64,000 nt of DNA from Microstegium vimineum (taxonomy: Eukaryota > Streptophyta > Magnoliopsida > Poales > Poaceae): contig CM039133.1 of assembly GCA_022036555.1 (NCBI GenBank), positions 39,508,718-39,572,717 on the forward strand, given 5' to 3'. Shown in pieces: positions 21,915-33,664 of this stretch (positions are counted from its first letter, which is position 1; each line of letters starts with the position of its first letter). The notes under the pieces are model-generated. The model did not search any database. It was given only the letters and a program-made list of their open reading frames with translations, and was not told the DNA's origin. Both the position numbers and the translations under genes were made by a program.

Positions 21915-22739
21915 GGCCACTCTCAATGGCAGTGCCCGTCCTAGGATTCTGAGGACCCTCTGGTAAACTCGTCGCGACGCCTCTTTAGACCATATATATA
22001 ATAAATTTTATAATATGCCTAAACGCTATTTTTTTATTATCAATAACGTTCAAACTCGTCGCTATTTTTTTTGTTGATGATCAATAACGCTAGTTTTATA
22101 AATTTTATAAATTTTATAATATGCCTAAACTTGTCGCTACTTATATTGAGATCAATAACGTCCAAGATATCTCTCTTGATGATGCACAACTAAATTAGAA
22201 CAAAAACACTTATACGAAGAATCTGAAATAATTAATTAGGATTAAAAAACGATCAAGGAAACAATTACCTAGGGGCTCGGGCTTGATCGGCTGATGAACT
22301 GATGATCAGCTGATCAGGTCGATTCGAGTCGAGTCGCGTCGTCGCCGGCTTCCTATGCGCCGTTTCTGTGTCTCCGGCTATTCACAGACCGTAGCGCCGG
22401 CACCGGACACCGACTGGCTCTTCGGCTGCTGGGCGACAGCGCTCACGTACATACCTATTCACGTGGCGTGGGGAAGCAAGCGTTCGGCTCCTAAATCCTG
22501 ATCCTGAACATCCTCGTCTTGGGCCGCTTAGCATCTTTGGACTAATGACTATAGAGCTGGGTCTATGTGTACCTAGGCGTGGGCCCCTACATCCCATGGG
22601 CCCTCGGCCGTCGCACCTCTGGCACCTCTCTAGGGCCGACACTGCTCAATGGGAGTTTCATCATAGTTTCATTAGCATTTAATAGTCTGCCACATGTGCA
22701 TCTATTTTAATGAAGAGAGAGAGAAAATGAGTGTCATAG
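21915..22739. repeat. Left flank of the MULE MITE, possibly part of a larger transposon
   Basis: Starts with TAAGGCCACTCTCAATGGCAG. Similar CTCAATGGAGAGTTTCAT motifs occur inverted beyond the MULE MITE (23990-24110), with AGTTTCATT repeats on both sides, suggesting one older element of about 2.2 kb (21915-24170) into which the MULE MITE jumped. The interior includes AT-rich DNA with repeated AATAACG, then GC-rich DNA (22290-22640). No gene recognised. Confidence 0.4.
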
Positions 22740-23000
22740 GGATGAAACCCCAAATTTTCATAATTTGGCCCTTTTTTGAAATATTTTCACATTTGGACCC
22801 CTGGAGAAACTAATTGCAGATTTGGACCCTGGGGTCGGCGCCATGCCCCACGACGCCAAGGTAACATAGCTCGGCGCCATGTCCCACGGCGCCGAGCTTT
22901 GCGACCAGAACCAACGTGGCAGTCGACGTGGCAGGAAGGTCGGCGCCGAGCTCGGCGCCATAGATCACGGCGCCGAGCTATGTAATACAGAAACACATGT

Positions 23001-23048
23001 GTAGTTCAGTTGGTTGAGGCTTGAACCTTTGGTTGTGGGTTCGAACCC
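23001..23048 (+). promoter_or_regulatory. tRNA-like A box and B box, copy 1
   Basis: GTAGTTCAGTTGGTTGAGGC (23001-23020) resembles the RNA polymerase III A box/D arm, and GGTTCGAACCC (23038-23048) matches the B box/T arm, about 36 bases apart as in tRNA genes. The acceptor and T stems do not pair properly, so it is not a working tRNA gene. A degenerate second copy is in the loop (A box 23275-23286, weak B box near 23320). Confidence 0.5.
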
Positions 23049-23692
23049 AGATCTATACATTTTGCTATGTTTTTAAGCAATATTTTTTATAGAATACATT
23101 TTGTTTATAATTATGAATTAATTTTAATTATAAGTAAGTATAATATATTTATATGATGTATTTATTTAATTATAATTATGGAGTAACTATTTATTTATTT
23201 ATTAGTTTATATATCTAGCCTTTGTAAATAGAACAAGTAATATTTGTTTCTAGTTTTCTTCAAAACCACATGTGTAGTTCAGTTGGTCAAGGCATGTGGT
23301 GTTTTAGCCTTTGGTCGTGGGTTCAAAGTAATGAATCAACTCAATTTTTACTACTTTTTTATAATTTGTTTTTATTTAATTTCAAAATAAGAATTATTTA
23401 ATTTATTTTTATAAGCTCTTGAAACATTCCGTTTTATAATTTATTTTTTATTTGATGTTTGAAGCAATGAGTTTGGTTGTTCTAATGCTTTGATTTTGAA
23501 ATAACTTTTTATCCATCAATAAATTTTAGCGGAGATATATAAATAAATAAATAGTTACTCCATAATTATAATTAAATAAATACATCATATAAAAATATTA
23601 TACTTACTTATAATTAAAATTAATTCATAATTATAAACAAAATGTATTCTATAAAAATATTGCTTAAAAACATAGCAAAAATGTATAGATCT

Positions 23693-23757
23693 GGGTTCGA
23701 ACCCACAACCAAAGACTCAACACCTCAAGCCTCAACCAACTGAACTGCACATGTGTT
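23693..23757 (-). promoter_or_regulatory. tRNA-like A box and B box, inverted copy in the right arm
   Basis: Inverted counterpart of 23001-23048: on the minus strand CAGTTCAGTTGG (23748-23737) and then GGGTTCGAACCC around 23704-23693. The two modules face each other across the loop. Confidence 0.48.
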
Positions 23758-24354
23758 TCTGTATTACATAGCTCGGCGCCATGCTCCACGACGCCGACCT
23801 TCCTGCCACGTTGGTTCTGGTCGCAAAGCTCGGCGCCGACCCCAGGGTCCATTTCTGGGAATAGTTCCACCAGGGGTCCAAACGTGAAAATAATTCAAAA
23901 AAAGGTTCAAATTGTAAAAATTTAGGGGATGAAACTCTCTTGACACGATTACCAACTCTCAATAAGTCATAAAATTAAATGCTTATGAAACTCTGGAATG
24001 AAACTTTGCATTGAGAGTGAGAGTTTCATTCAAGTTTCATTTCATTCTAAATGATATGGCAGACTTGGAAACAGTGTAATGAAACTCTCCATTGAGACTG
24101 ACATAATATCTCAATTTAGCCATTGAGACTGACATAATATCTCAATTTAGCCAATTCGGCATAGAATTGTCCTAGAATTACCTTCTTTCCCCATGTATTT
24201 TAGGTTGCCTCTACAAGAGTTGTTTCCCTTTTCAGTTCAATGACAGTGACGCATAGCTGAGTTATCATTGATGATTGCTTTTTGGAATAGATGGAAGCAG
24301 CTGAAGGTATGAAAAGCCATTCTACAAGATCATCAGAGAAAAGAAATCAGAGTT

Positions 24355-24356
<2 letters not shown>

Positions 24357-24418
<62 letters not shown>

Positions 24419-24426
24419 ATATATAA
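24357..24426. repeat. (TA)n microsatellite
   Basis: About 70 bases of almost pure TA with one ATTATA interruption near 24409. The predicted Tyr-Ile repeats on the minus strand are an artefact of this repeat. Confidence 0.95.
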
Positions 24427-24519
24427 TGTTTGTGTTATTGAAGACCAGCGAGGATTGAAATGTAGAGCTGTTAAATAGAAAGATAAGATGATATACTTGT
24501 CTGCGCTTTTTTGTAATAA

Positions 24520-24753
24520 GGCCCCGTTTAGATGCAACCCAAAAACCAAAAATTTTCAAGATTTCCCGTCACATCGAAGGAAATGCATGGAGTACTAAAC
24601 GTAGACGAAAAAAAAACTAATTACACAGTTAATCGAGAAATTGCGAGACGAAACTTTCGAACCTAATTAGTCCATAATTGGACAATTTTTACCAAATAAC
24701 AACGAAAGTGCTATAGTAACCAAAAGCCAAAATTTTTTGGATCTAAACGCGCC
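24520..24753. mobile_element. MITE with GGCCCCGTTTAGAT ends
   Basis: A ~234-bp element with terminal inverted repeats GGCCCCGTTTAGATGC and, at the right end inverted, GGGCGCGTTTAGATCC. The interior (AAAAATTTTCAAGATTTCCCG, ACGAAACTTTCGAACCTAATTAG) matches a very abundant grass MITE type. I do not see a clean target duplication. Confidence 0.7.
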
Positions 24754-25626
24754 CTAATAATAATACAACCCTCGTTCAAAATCAAGCTATCAAGGACAAG
24801 ATCTTATTATGTTTTATAATTGTATTACAGTCATCTTAGAACACATGTAATATTTCTTTTTGTTGTATACTCTTTTTAGGTAATAATTATTAGACGGGCC
24901 ATGTTTGGTTTGATGAAGCATATATTTACTTTGTTATTAGTGGGGTCTCATGTACGGTTATTATAATATCAAGGAATCAGACAAGTGATGCTATATTTTT
25001 ATTTGAACAAATACGCGCAGATGTATGATGCTATACACTATAAAAACCATAAAGTTTAGTAATTTTTTTTGTTTAAATAGATTTTGTGTAGCATCCGCTT
25101 AATATATCACCATGTATATATACAACACACCGACACTCACCTAGTTTTATTAAAAATCACTGCACTAATTTGAATGGCAGAAGCATGGGCGAAGCTTCAC
25201 CTCCCATCTCATTCCCAAATTGACCGCCCAAGCCTCTGCACCTCACGTTACTCGCCCACTCCTCGATCACACAGCAAACACCATCGCCACCCAACCAGAA
25301 CTCCACACGTGTTCCACCGACCATCCCACATCCACCCACCCACCTCCCCGCCACAGAGCGACCACACACCCTCCATCCGCACCGAACCCCGCGGCGCGCG
25401 CCAGGCTCCTTTGACCGCCACGTCATCCCACTGCCATGCAGGCCCCGGACCCCGCGCGCCCGGGGGCATCGTCCTCCTCAAATGCCCCCCCACCCCTCGC
25501 ATCCCCACCTCCGCATAAACGCGTCGTTTCCGCTCCACAGGATCCTCTGCGTCACCGCAACCGTGTGACCCCGCCCGTGCCAACGCCGGCGATCCCGATC
25601 CGCCGACCCACCCCCAGCCCGCAGCC
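24754..25626 (+). promoter_or_regulatory. Promoter and 5' leader region of the 14-3-3 gene
   Basis: AT-rich DNA to about 25150 includes a TATA-like TATATATAC near 25116. The 25190-25626 stretch is C-rich like a 5' untranslated leader and lacks in-frame long ORFs on the gene strand other than compositional ones. The transcription start is not determinable here. There is nothing else notable. Confidence 0.45.
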
Positions 25627-28600
25627 ATGTCGCCGTCGGAGCCGACGCGGGAGGAGAGCGTGTACATGGCCAAGCTGGCGGAGCAGGCGGAGCGGTACGA
25701 GGAGATGGTCGAGTTCATGGAGCGCGTGGCGCGCTCCGCCGGGGGCGCCGGAGGCGGGGAGGAGCTCTCCGTGGAGGAGCGCAACCTGCTGTCCGTCGCC
25801 TACAAGAACGTCATCGGCGCCCGCAGGGCCTCGTGGCGGATCATCTCCTCCATAGAGCAGAAGGAGGAGGGCCGCGGGAACGAGGCGCACGCCCTCTCCA
25901 TCCGCGCCTACCGCTCCAAGATCGAGGCCGAGCTCGCCCGCATCTGCGACGGCATCCTCGCGCTGCTCGACTCCCACCTCGTCCCGTCCGCCGGCGCCGC
26001 CGAGTCCAAGGTCTTCTACCTCAAGATGAAGGGCGACTACCACAGGTATACCATTATCGCTAGCAGATCTCGCTTTTTATTCTGGTATATATACGTACCC
26101 GCCTCTAGAGTCTACAGACTATGCGATCTATTTATGGAGTGGCCGAGGAGGGAGGTTTATTGGTCGATGTAGGCGCGATCTTTATATGCGATGTGATGGA
26201 TTTTCGATTATTATATGAGGGATATATCTTTGTGTCAGGGATTTTAGATTAGCGGGGGTTTTGGGTCTTATTTATTGCTGGTTATTAGTTGTGGGGGCAG
26301 CACGATCTGATTTTTGGCATTTGTATATGAACCATGGGCGTTGTGATTTGGAGAAGTCAAAACTTAAGATCTGTATGCAGATGTTTCTTGTGGGGATGAC
26401 AGGGGTCTGAGTGATGATTTGGTCTAAATTTAATGTGTGATTGTTCTTTTTTGAAATTTTTTGTGGGTTATTACACCCTTTTATTTTTGGTGATTAGTCA
26501 AAAGATAGAAAGGGAAAGCGATTGTGGTGCCTGTGACGTTACTGAGTGAGGTCATTTTCCTTTTATTTCTGGTGCATGTTGAGGTTCCCTATCTATGAAT
26601 TTTGTCTATATGATACATGATGATGCCCTGTCTGTTGTTGTAGTAGAAGATTGAAGGATATGAATTGTGATCTATGCATTTTTTGTTACCCTCTACTGCA
26701 CGTATATTTTAGTATCTGATTTCTTGAAACAATTACTTTGCAGGTACCTTGCTGAGTTCAAGTCAGGCACGGAGAGGAAGGATGCTGCGGAGAGCACTAT
26801 GAATGCTTACAAAGCTGCTCAGGTTTGATCTTTTGTGTACATGCTGGTAGGCTGACCGTGCATATCTTGTTAATTGTGATTCATTGTTATTGTTTGGTTT
26901 GTAGGATATTGCTCTTGCTGATCTGGCTCCAACCCACCCCATCAGGCTTGGGCTGGCGCTCAACTTCTCAGTGTTCTACTATGAGATCCTGAACTCTCCT
27001 GATCGTGCGTGCAACCTTGCAAAACAGGTTTTCTTCTTGTCCTACTATGCGATTTATTTTCATTTTGAGACATGGTATGTCCTAGATTGTATAGATGGAC
27101 AACGGGCTGAGTGCATAAACAGCTTTTGTCTCCATCTGTTTATGTGTGGTTTGGTTCATTCAATAAAAATATGGTGCAAAGAAAATAGTTCACTTGTAGC
27201 TGATGATATATAACGCCCCAGGGATACATAGATTGTAATAACTTGTTTTAAATTTGGATCGCAATCAAAACTTGATTGATGTTCATCAATGCTAGTCTGT
27301 AACTTGCACAGCCCTCTATAGGGAATTACTGGTTTGTGGTAAACTGTAGATCCCTAGACTGGACTACTTTGAATCCCTGATCAGATTTTCAAGCACTCTC
27401 TTCAGTGATTACTGTTTGTGTGCATGTAATGCAGATTCCTGTTCTGCATGCGTTTTCACTGAAATATTTTTTCTCGCTATTAGGCGTGTCAAATTCATGT
27501 AATGGATTGCTTGGGATGCTAACAAATGCTTTTGCTGCTTATAGCCTTCACTCAGCTTGTCATGCTCATGTCTTGTTGCATGCTCCCTCCGTATCGGAAA
27601 TAGAAGACGTTTAGGACAGTGACACGGTCTCCAAAACACAACTTTGACCCTTTGTTTTTATAAAATACTTATTGAAAAGTGATATATGTATACTTTTATG
27701 AAAATATTTTTCAAGACAAATCTATTCATATAATTTTTACATTTGCAAAGTCAACAATTTAAAAGTTATAGATGATTTATATTCCCAATGTTTGACTCAA
27801 ACCTTGTCTAAAACGTCTTCTATTTTCGATACGGAGGGAGTACATCTTCTATTTCGTATTGAACATTAACAAGCTACAACCTAATGATTATGTCAACTGG
27901 AGAATTCTCAATTTCCCTTATATGATGGGTGTCTGGTAGACTATAACTGGACTACTTTTATGAAAATATTTTTCAAGACAAATCTATTCATATAATTTTT
28001 ACATTTGCAAAGTCAACAATTTAAAAGTTATAGATGATTTATATTCCCAATGTTTGACTCAAACCTTGTCTAAAACGTCTTCTATTTTCGATACGGAGGG
28101 AGTACATCTTCTATTTCGTATTGAACATTAACAAGCTACAACCTAATGATTATGTCAACTGGAGAATTCTCAATTTCCCTTATATGATGGGTGTCTGGTA
28201 GACTATAACTGGACTAGAATATTACATGAAGTTGGACAGGACAGTCTTCATATAGTAATTAAGATGAAACAAGATGCATTCCTAGGCAACAAAGTACACT
28301 TGATGTTGTCATCAATCTAACATCATTCATTTAATTGTTGTTGTAGGCTTTTGATGAGGCAATCTCTGAGCTAGACAGCCTGGGCGAGGAGTCCTACAAG
28401 GACAGCACTCTGATCATGCAGCTCCTGCGTGATAACTTGACCCTATGGACTTCCGACACCAACGTGAGTTTCTTCTTTCCCACGGAGCATTGTTAAGCAT
28501 GTGACCTTGGCTCTCTTTGCCCATCACTTCTCATGGTTGTCATGTGACCTTGGTTCTTTTTTTTCCCTGTTCAGGAGGATGGTGGGGACGAGATCAAGGA

Positions 28601-28637
28601 AGCTGCTGCCCCAAAAGAATCCGCAGAGGGTCAGTAA
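25627..28637 (+). CDS. GF14: 14-3-3 protein (GF14)
   Basis: Phosphoserine/threonine-binding adaptor that forms dimers and regulates client proteins in cytosol and nucleus. Five coding exons with GT/AG junctions: 25627-26045, 26744-26822, 26905-27027, 28347-28463 and 28575-28637, joined in frame to 266 residues, the usual family length. Signature 1 RNLLSVAYKNV and signature 2 YKDSTLIMQLLRDNLTLWTS are intact, as are the phosphopeptide-contacting Lys/Arg positions in YKNVIGARRASWRI and the RYLAEF segment. The start is the first ATG after the C-rich leader and gives the usual MSPSEPTREESVYMAKLAEQ. The variable C-terminus is EDGGDEIKEAAAPKESAEGQ. Intron 3 carries a Stowaway MITE and a 261-bp tandem duplication. 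The gene converges on FKF1, a pairing I recall for GF14d and FKF1 on rice chromosome 11. Isoform assignment is uncertain. Confidence 0.97.
27583..27840. mobile_element. Stowaway-type MITE in intron 3 of the 14-3-3 gene
   Basis: A 258-bp element with CTCCCTCCGTATCGGAAATAG and its inverse CTATTTTCGATACGGAGGGAG as terminal repeats, next to TA on the right (27841-27842) and a decayed TG on the left. Typical Tc1/mariner-derived Stowaway MITE. Confidence 0.9.
27693..28214. repeat. 261-bp direct tandem duplication in intron 3
   Basis: 27693-27953 is followed immediately by an apparently identical copy, 27954-28214, by eye without a mismatch. The unit contains the right half of the Stowaway MITE and the intron DNA after it. 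It lies wholly inside the intron and leaves the splice sites alone. Confidence 0.92.
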
Positions 28638-30076
28638 GATGGACTCAAATCTCCCGACTGATGCGTCTGCTGATGTTGGGGAGTGACCAGGAACCGCTGT
28701 TCTTGAGTTCTGATAGCTTATCTCCTAGTATACCTTGTGTTGTTGTCTTTGTTCATCGCACCGGTGTATGCGATGAAGCTGCCATTGCTGCTGTTTTAAT
28801 TAAGCACTCTAGATGTTATGCTGCGTGCTTTGTTTTGGTTTGAAGTCGATAAATGATGGCTGGATGCTTGTTTTCGTGCTCCAAGCCAGCCACCTGGAAA
28901 AAGACTGCTCTTGTTGCAGCGTTGTTTAGAATATGACCTACGGAGTATTTGACTTGACAGGCCTGCTGCCGAGTGGTATTCTGTTATGGTGCCTTTGCAA
29001 AGCTATTTGGCTTATGTCTCTGAATAATCTGAATTGGCTGCATTGGATATTTGTGGTCGCTGCTGGGCAGAACATTATGGCCGCAGGAACACGCATCACG
29101 CTTTAGGACGTGCCCGTTGGCATCTGATTCGGGTATGGATCAAGAATCACGAAGGTTTGATGCATTCTGGGAATATAGTGCAATATGCAAGGTAATAATT
29201 CTGCCGTTCTGCACTTCGCTATTGACACGAAAAGATGATGTAGATGCCCGGACCTCGCAGTACTAGCGTGTTGAGTGCGTTGTTAACTCGTTTTCCGTTT
29301 CTTCCGACTTTATTCTTTAAGAAACGTCAAAGCCCGTAGATTCCAATTTCTCCAGTCTTCATTTCGTCGTCTTTAAGACCGTAGATTCAAACACGATGAC
29401 GTAGACATCATTTTTTTTGACAAGACCATCTTTCAACAATACCCATTCAGAGCGATGAGACCATCTATCATGTAGAGTAATAGGCTGTTTTGTTTTGTGC
29501 AAGTCTCTCTTAACTTTAACCAAGTTTAAAAAATATATCTTAAAATCTATACCATAAAATTCTTGTTAGTACACTTGTTTAGAATTTTAGCTGATGGTCA
29601 ACTGCACTTATTTTAGTAGTATTGTGGATGTTAAGGGGATATTTCATAGATTTATTTAAATTTAAAGTAAAAGAAATTTGACGTCCAACAAATTAAAACA
29701 ACAAACGCATTAACGCAGGGACTGATTTTTTACACTCGCAGGGACTGATATTTGACCATGGGACTTTGAAGTTGCTACAAATCTTAGTCAGCACTTAGCT
29801 TTTCAATCAAACATCACATACAAAAAAACATCCAAACAACGCGATTTCCACAAGACATCAATACCATAAACTGAAGCAGCGGTCAATTTCATACCTACAA
29901 AGTACAAACTGAAGCAGCGCAATATTTTATATATGATTTTCATACCTAGAGTACAAAGTAGTGCATCGATAGTCAAATTTGACAGAAACGTGAAGATAAA
30001 AATAAGAGTACAAGACATCGGAACTGGCGACTTTGGCATGTGAATTTACAAAAAATGCACTGTTTCATTTTTTTGT

Positions 30077-30110
<34 letters not shown>

Positions 30111-30353
30111 GGGTTGAGACATGAAAATATCATATACATATACAAAGACAATAGAATCTATCTAGACCGATGAAAGAGAACTTCTCCGATTTCAACAAAA
30201 TAGACTAAACTCTTCCAGACTAACTTTTTTTTAATTAATTTCTGCTAATTTTTCTTATACCGATACACAACGCAGCAATTGACTGGAACTAAGATACGGA
30301 TATAGTAGCATATAGGATGTAAAACAGATGAACCATTTTTTTGATAAAGGAAG
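28638..30353. other. Spacer between the convergent GF14 and FKF1 genes
   Basis: The first ~250 bases are probably the 3' untranslated region of GF14. The rest is AT-rich and without a recognisable gene. A 33-base run of G stands at 30077-30109, about 245 bases beyond the FKF1 stop codon. Confidence 0.6.
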
Positions 30354-33300
30354 TCAGTCATCGTCCTCGTCGTGCCTGCTTGCTAGGCAGAGCTCATGTA
30401 GCTCGTTCAGTATCCATTCCTCCCCAGTGTGGCCTCCGAGAACCAGGACCCTGGTGCCGCCAACCACACAGGTGCTGTGCCCCAGGCGAACTTGGGGGCC
30501 TGGCCGGGTACGTTCAGGATCCTCCATGTCGGCTTCTCCTCTGCGGGATCAATCAGGAACAACTGCGCTGGGGAGTGGAGTCCCGCAATTGAGCCCCAAA
30601 TATGATGATCCGTCCACAGGGCAGGCTCACTGCGACGTGATCGAGCCTTGGTGGTGGGCCGACATTTGGGAATCCAGTCGTCGCCAACTGTCTCCACTGC
30701 GGACTATCTTCGCTGACATCCATTGAGTAGGCATCGCTGGAGCGCAGTCGGAGCGAGCCGCTCTTTGCCAGTCCACCAAACATGAACAATTTAGTTGTAC
30801 CATAGACGGACATGGTGTGGCCAAGGCGGGATGGAGGCGACCAGGATGTAGGAATCTCCCTCCATGCAGGTTTCTCCTTTGTGAGGTCAAGGAGGAAGGT
30901 GTCGCTGAGAAGAACACCAGACTCAGTGCAGCCACCTGATACGACAAGCTTCGAACCATCCAGGGTGCATGAGCTGTGCCAAGACCGTGGCAGTGGAGGA
31001 CCTTCGCTTGTAACCTCCCTCCATGTTGGCTGCTGAGCATCAAGGTCAAGGACAAAGACATCGTTGAGCAAACCTTGCTGTCCGCAGCCTCCAAATACTA
31101 CCAGCCATGACCCATTCAGCCATGATAGAGTGTGCCCCCACGGCCAGGTGGGGAGGCAGAAACCTTGAAGTGGCGCCATTCTGGCCTTGCAGCCTCCAAG
31201 TTAAGCACAAACGTGTCATCCATAGGCTGCATGTTGACACCCTCCCTCCAAAAAGAACAAGACGATTACCAACAGCACAGGCACTGAAGTTGCATCGGGA
31301 AGGCTCAACACGCCCTCCAACTGTGAATTTCCTCCATGAGGCTGCCTCAAGAGTTGTTAACTCTCTAGCAAGACGACCCCATCCTACCATCTTGGTGCTC
31401 ATCTCAAGCCTGACAGTGACATCCCTTCCCATGCATTCTGGCAGACCATCTTCCTCAGGTGATCATTCTTGGTTAATTCATGCATTCTGGTACAGACTGA
31501 TCCAATGGATGCAACATCTCTTGGTGACAGGCGAGATAGGATGTTGTGTGCAAGAACTTCGTCTGACAATTGAAGTATGACACAGTGGTCTGAATTCTGG
31601 ATTTTCGGAGCATGCTCATGGGAAGCTGAGTTCAGATCTTGAATGCTGAGCCTATTGTTGGACTGTTGCTTATACACCGGATATGATACGCTGCTGAGAT
31701 CGATGTTTGCCTCAGAGAATAGCTGGATTCCAATAACATGTGTCACATAGCCATCATCCCCATGCATAGGAATGAGCCTTAATCTGTTGTAAAGTGGAGC
31801 ACCATCCTTCCGGAAATTCAGCAGCTCGCCTTGGAATTCAATCCCTCATTGATACATCGCCGAATCTCTGAAACAACCATGGGATCAACAAGGGGATGTC
31901 TCCTTTGGGCACGTGGATCCCGAAATTGTAGGAATCGGCTGAAAGACAAGTTTGAGTGAACACAGTTTGTGAGATGCTTCAATAGGACCTCTGTCAAGTT
32001 GACAGTGTTAGTAATCTTAAAGTTGGTACAAGCAAGAAATCATATCAAACAAGAAAGCAATCAGAAAATAACTGCTACAAGACGTTATAGCATAGAATTA
32101 TTTGGATTGACTAGCCTGACAAAAAAAATAAATGACTTCTCCCTGCTTCCATGTGGATGTTTATTGTCTTATGTCAACATTAACAGGAAACAAGTTCCAA
32201 AGTTGGCCATTACCATGCTGCTACTTTGGCACAACATTTGAATTTGTACCAATTCCAGAACTAAGGTTCTTAGGTAGATCTGATGCTAAATGTCTATACA
32301 ACTTCATACTGGATCCAATAATCATCTAGCTTCTATTCAACATAATGATATGAAGTAAACTGGAATTCCCAATGATTTCCTGATCTTTCACTAACATCCA
32401 ATTTCAGATTACAGAATTTAGTTTACATCCAGGCTTCGAATCAACCACCTTCTTGGGTGCTCACTCAGTTTGTTATGGCCTACAAATCTTTTTTGATACC
32501 CATATATTCTAGTTATTATTCTTGAATAATTCCTTTTCTCCAAGTGCAAGTGACCAACTTTAGATGTGCAACCTAAGTATCAAGCAAAATATCTTTCGAA
32601 GTGCAACCTAAGTATCAAGCAAAATATCTTAGGTAACTATCAACATGCTCCCTGGACTCGCCTCTTCTGCTCACAAGAAAACCAAAATGGCTCAGGCAGT
32701 GCTACTACACGATCCAGACCTATTACTCACAATCCTCATTCGATAAATTTATCTACAACATGAATAAACCCAAACTAAATCTTATCTGAGGAGACCCTGT
32801 CCACGCAGTTTTCATGCATATGCACAATAAATAATTTTGTTAATTTTGCCAATGACATCGCTTGCGTGAGATTACTCTTATACCAACATGGGCAGTTGTC
32901 CATCAAAATTATTTCACTATCGTCACCATTGACCATTACTCAGGGGCATGCTCCATACCAGATTGGCACCTAAGAATCACTCAAATTGATACCGGCTGTG
33001 TAAGTCCCGTACTACGGGAGGGGGGAGGCCATGCTTGGATTAAAGCATCACAAAATCCTTGGCTCAACAAACCATCCATTGAAACATTCTAGAATCCTGC
33101 TAAGAAAGCAAGCACCTGCTCTGCTCATTTCTGTCTTTTGCCGCAAGCATCGTGAACACTCACGTCACTTGGTCCGAAGATTGAGAAGCTAATGCGAATG
33201 TGTGACGAGCTAGAGCTTTACTACGCGGATCCAGAAATCCTAAATCCTGTCGCAACGAGCGGGCACTCGTGGTTCCAGTTCCAGCCGCAGCTCGCGCGAG

Positions 33301-33664
33301 AGGCGGCAAGCAAGCGGCATTCCCCAGCATCCCGAATTTGTGAATCCCCAAGCAGAGTAAAAACAGAGCAGGAAACAGAGCAGAGCACTGACCAGTTGCG
33401 CCCGAGCACCTCGTGCGCGCGGTACCCGGTGGCGGCCTCGAAGGCGGCGTTGACGTAGATGACGGGGAAGTCGACCTCCGCCGCGTCGGCAACGACGATC
33501 GCTGCCGTCCGGGGCTCCCCAAGCCCCGCCGGCGGCGCCCCCACGGCCACCCCGGCTCCTCCGCCTCCGCCTCCGCGTCCACCTCCATCCCCTCCTCCTC
33601 CTCCTCCCACCTCCACCTCCACCACCTCGTCGTCCTCCTCCTCCCACAGCCTCATCCACTTCAC
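30354..33664 (-). CDS. FKF1: FKF1/ADAGIO3 blue-light receptor F-box protein, with six single-base deletions in this sequence
   Basis: Flavin-binding photoreceptor and SCF E3 ligase subunit that targets flowering repressors and times photoperiodic flowering. Exon 1 is 33664-33393 and exon 2 is 31938-30354, around a 1,454-bp intron. The LOV domain spans the junction: exon 1 ends GRN plus two bases of the photoactive Cys codon, and exon 2 starts so as to give CRFLQFRDPRAQRRHP. An F-box follows (LSDEVLAHNILSRLSPRDVAS), then six Kelch repeats and the FKF1-type end GGHTGEEWILNELHELCLAS. Relative to the family the frame is broken at six places, each by one missing base in or beside a C/G run: about 31841-31845, 31423-31430, 31239-31249, 31139-31143, 30591-30595 and 30477-30484. 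Spliced length plus six is exactly 621 codons. No other nonsense changes were seen, so sequencing error is likely; a young pseudogene is the alternative. Confidence 0.9.

Larger units (their letters stand above)
22749..23926. mobile_element. MULE-type MITE with a long inverted repeat
   Basis: A 1,178-bp element flanked by a perfect 9-bp duplication GGATGAAAC (22740-22748 and 23927-23935), the size typical of Mutator-like elements. The arms are inverted copies of each other over several hundred bases (about 22749-23216 and 23546-23926), separated by a ~330-bp loop, so a transcript would fold into a long hairpin. The outer arms carry clusters of GGCGCC/CGGCGCCGAGCT. Both arms and the loop carry tRNA-promoter-like boxes. 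No transposase frame is present, so it is non-autonomous. Confidence 0.82.

Noticed and set aside
23001..23060. A tRNA gene
   Set aside because: A and B box motifs are present but acceptor, anticodon and T stems do not pair, and the copies sit in a MITE.
22749..23926. CRISPR array or bacterial-type inverted repeat system
   Set aside because: No regular direct repeats and spacers; target duplication and arms show a plant MULE MITE.
24322..24549. Minus-strand frame with Tyr-Ile repeats
   Set aside because: Translation of a (TA)n microsatellite.
29051..29266. Possible small gene downstream of GF14
   Set aside because: 71 codons with no family match, no splice or promoter support.
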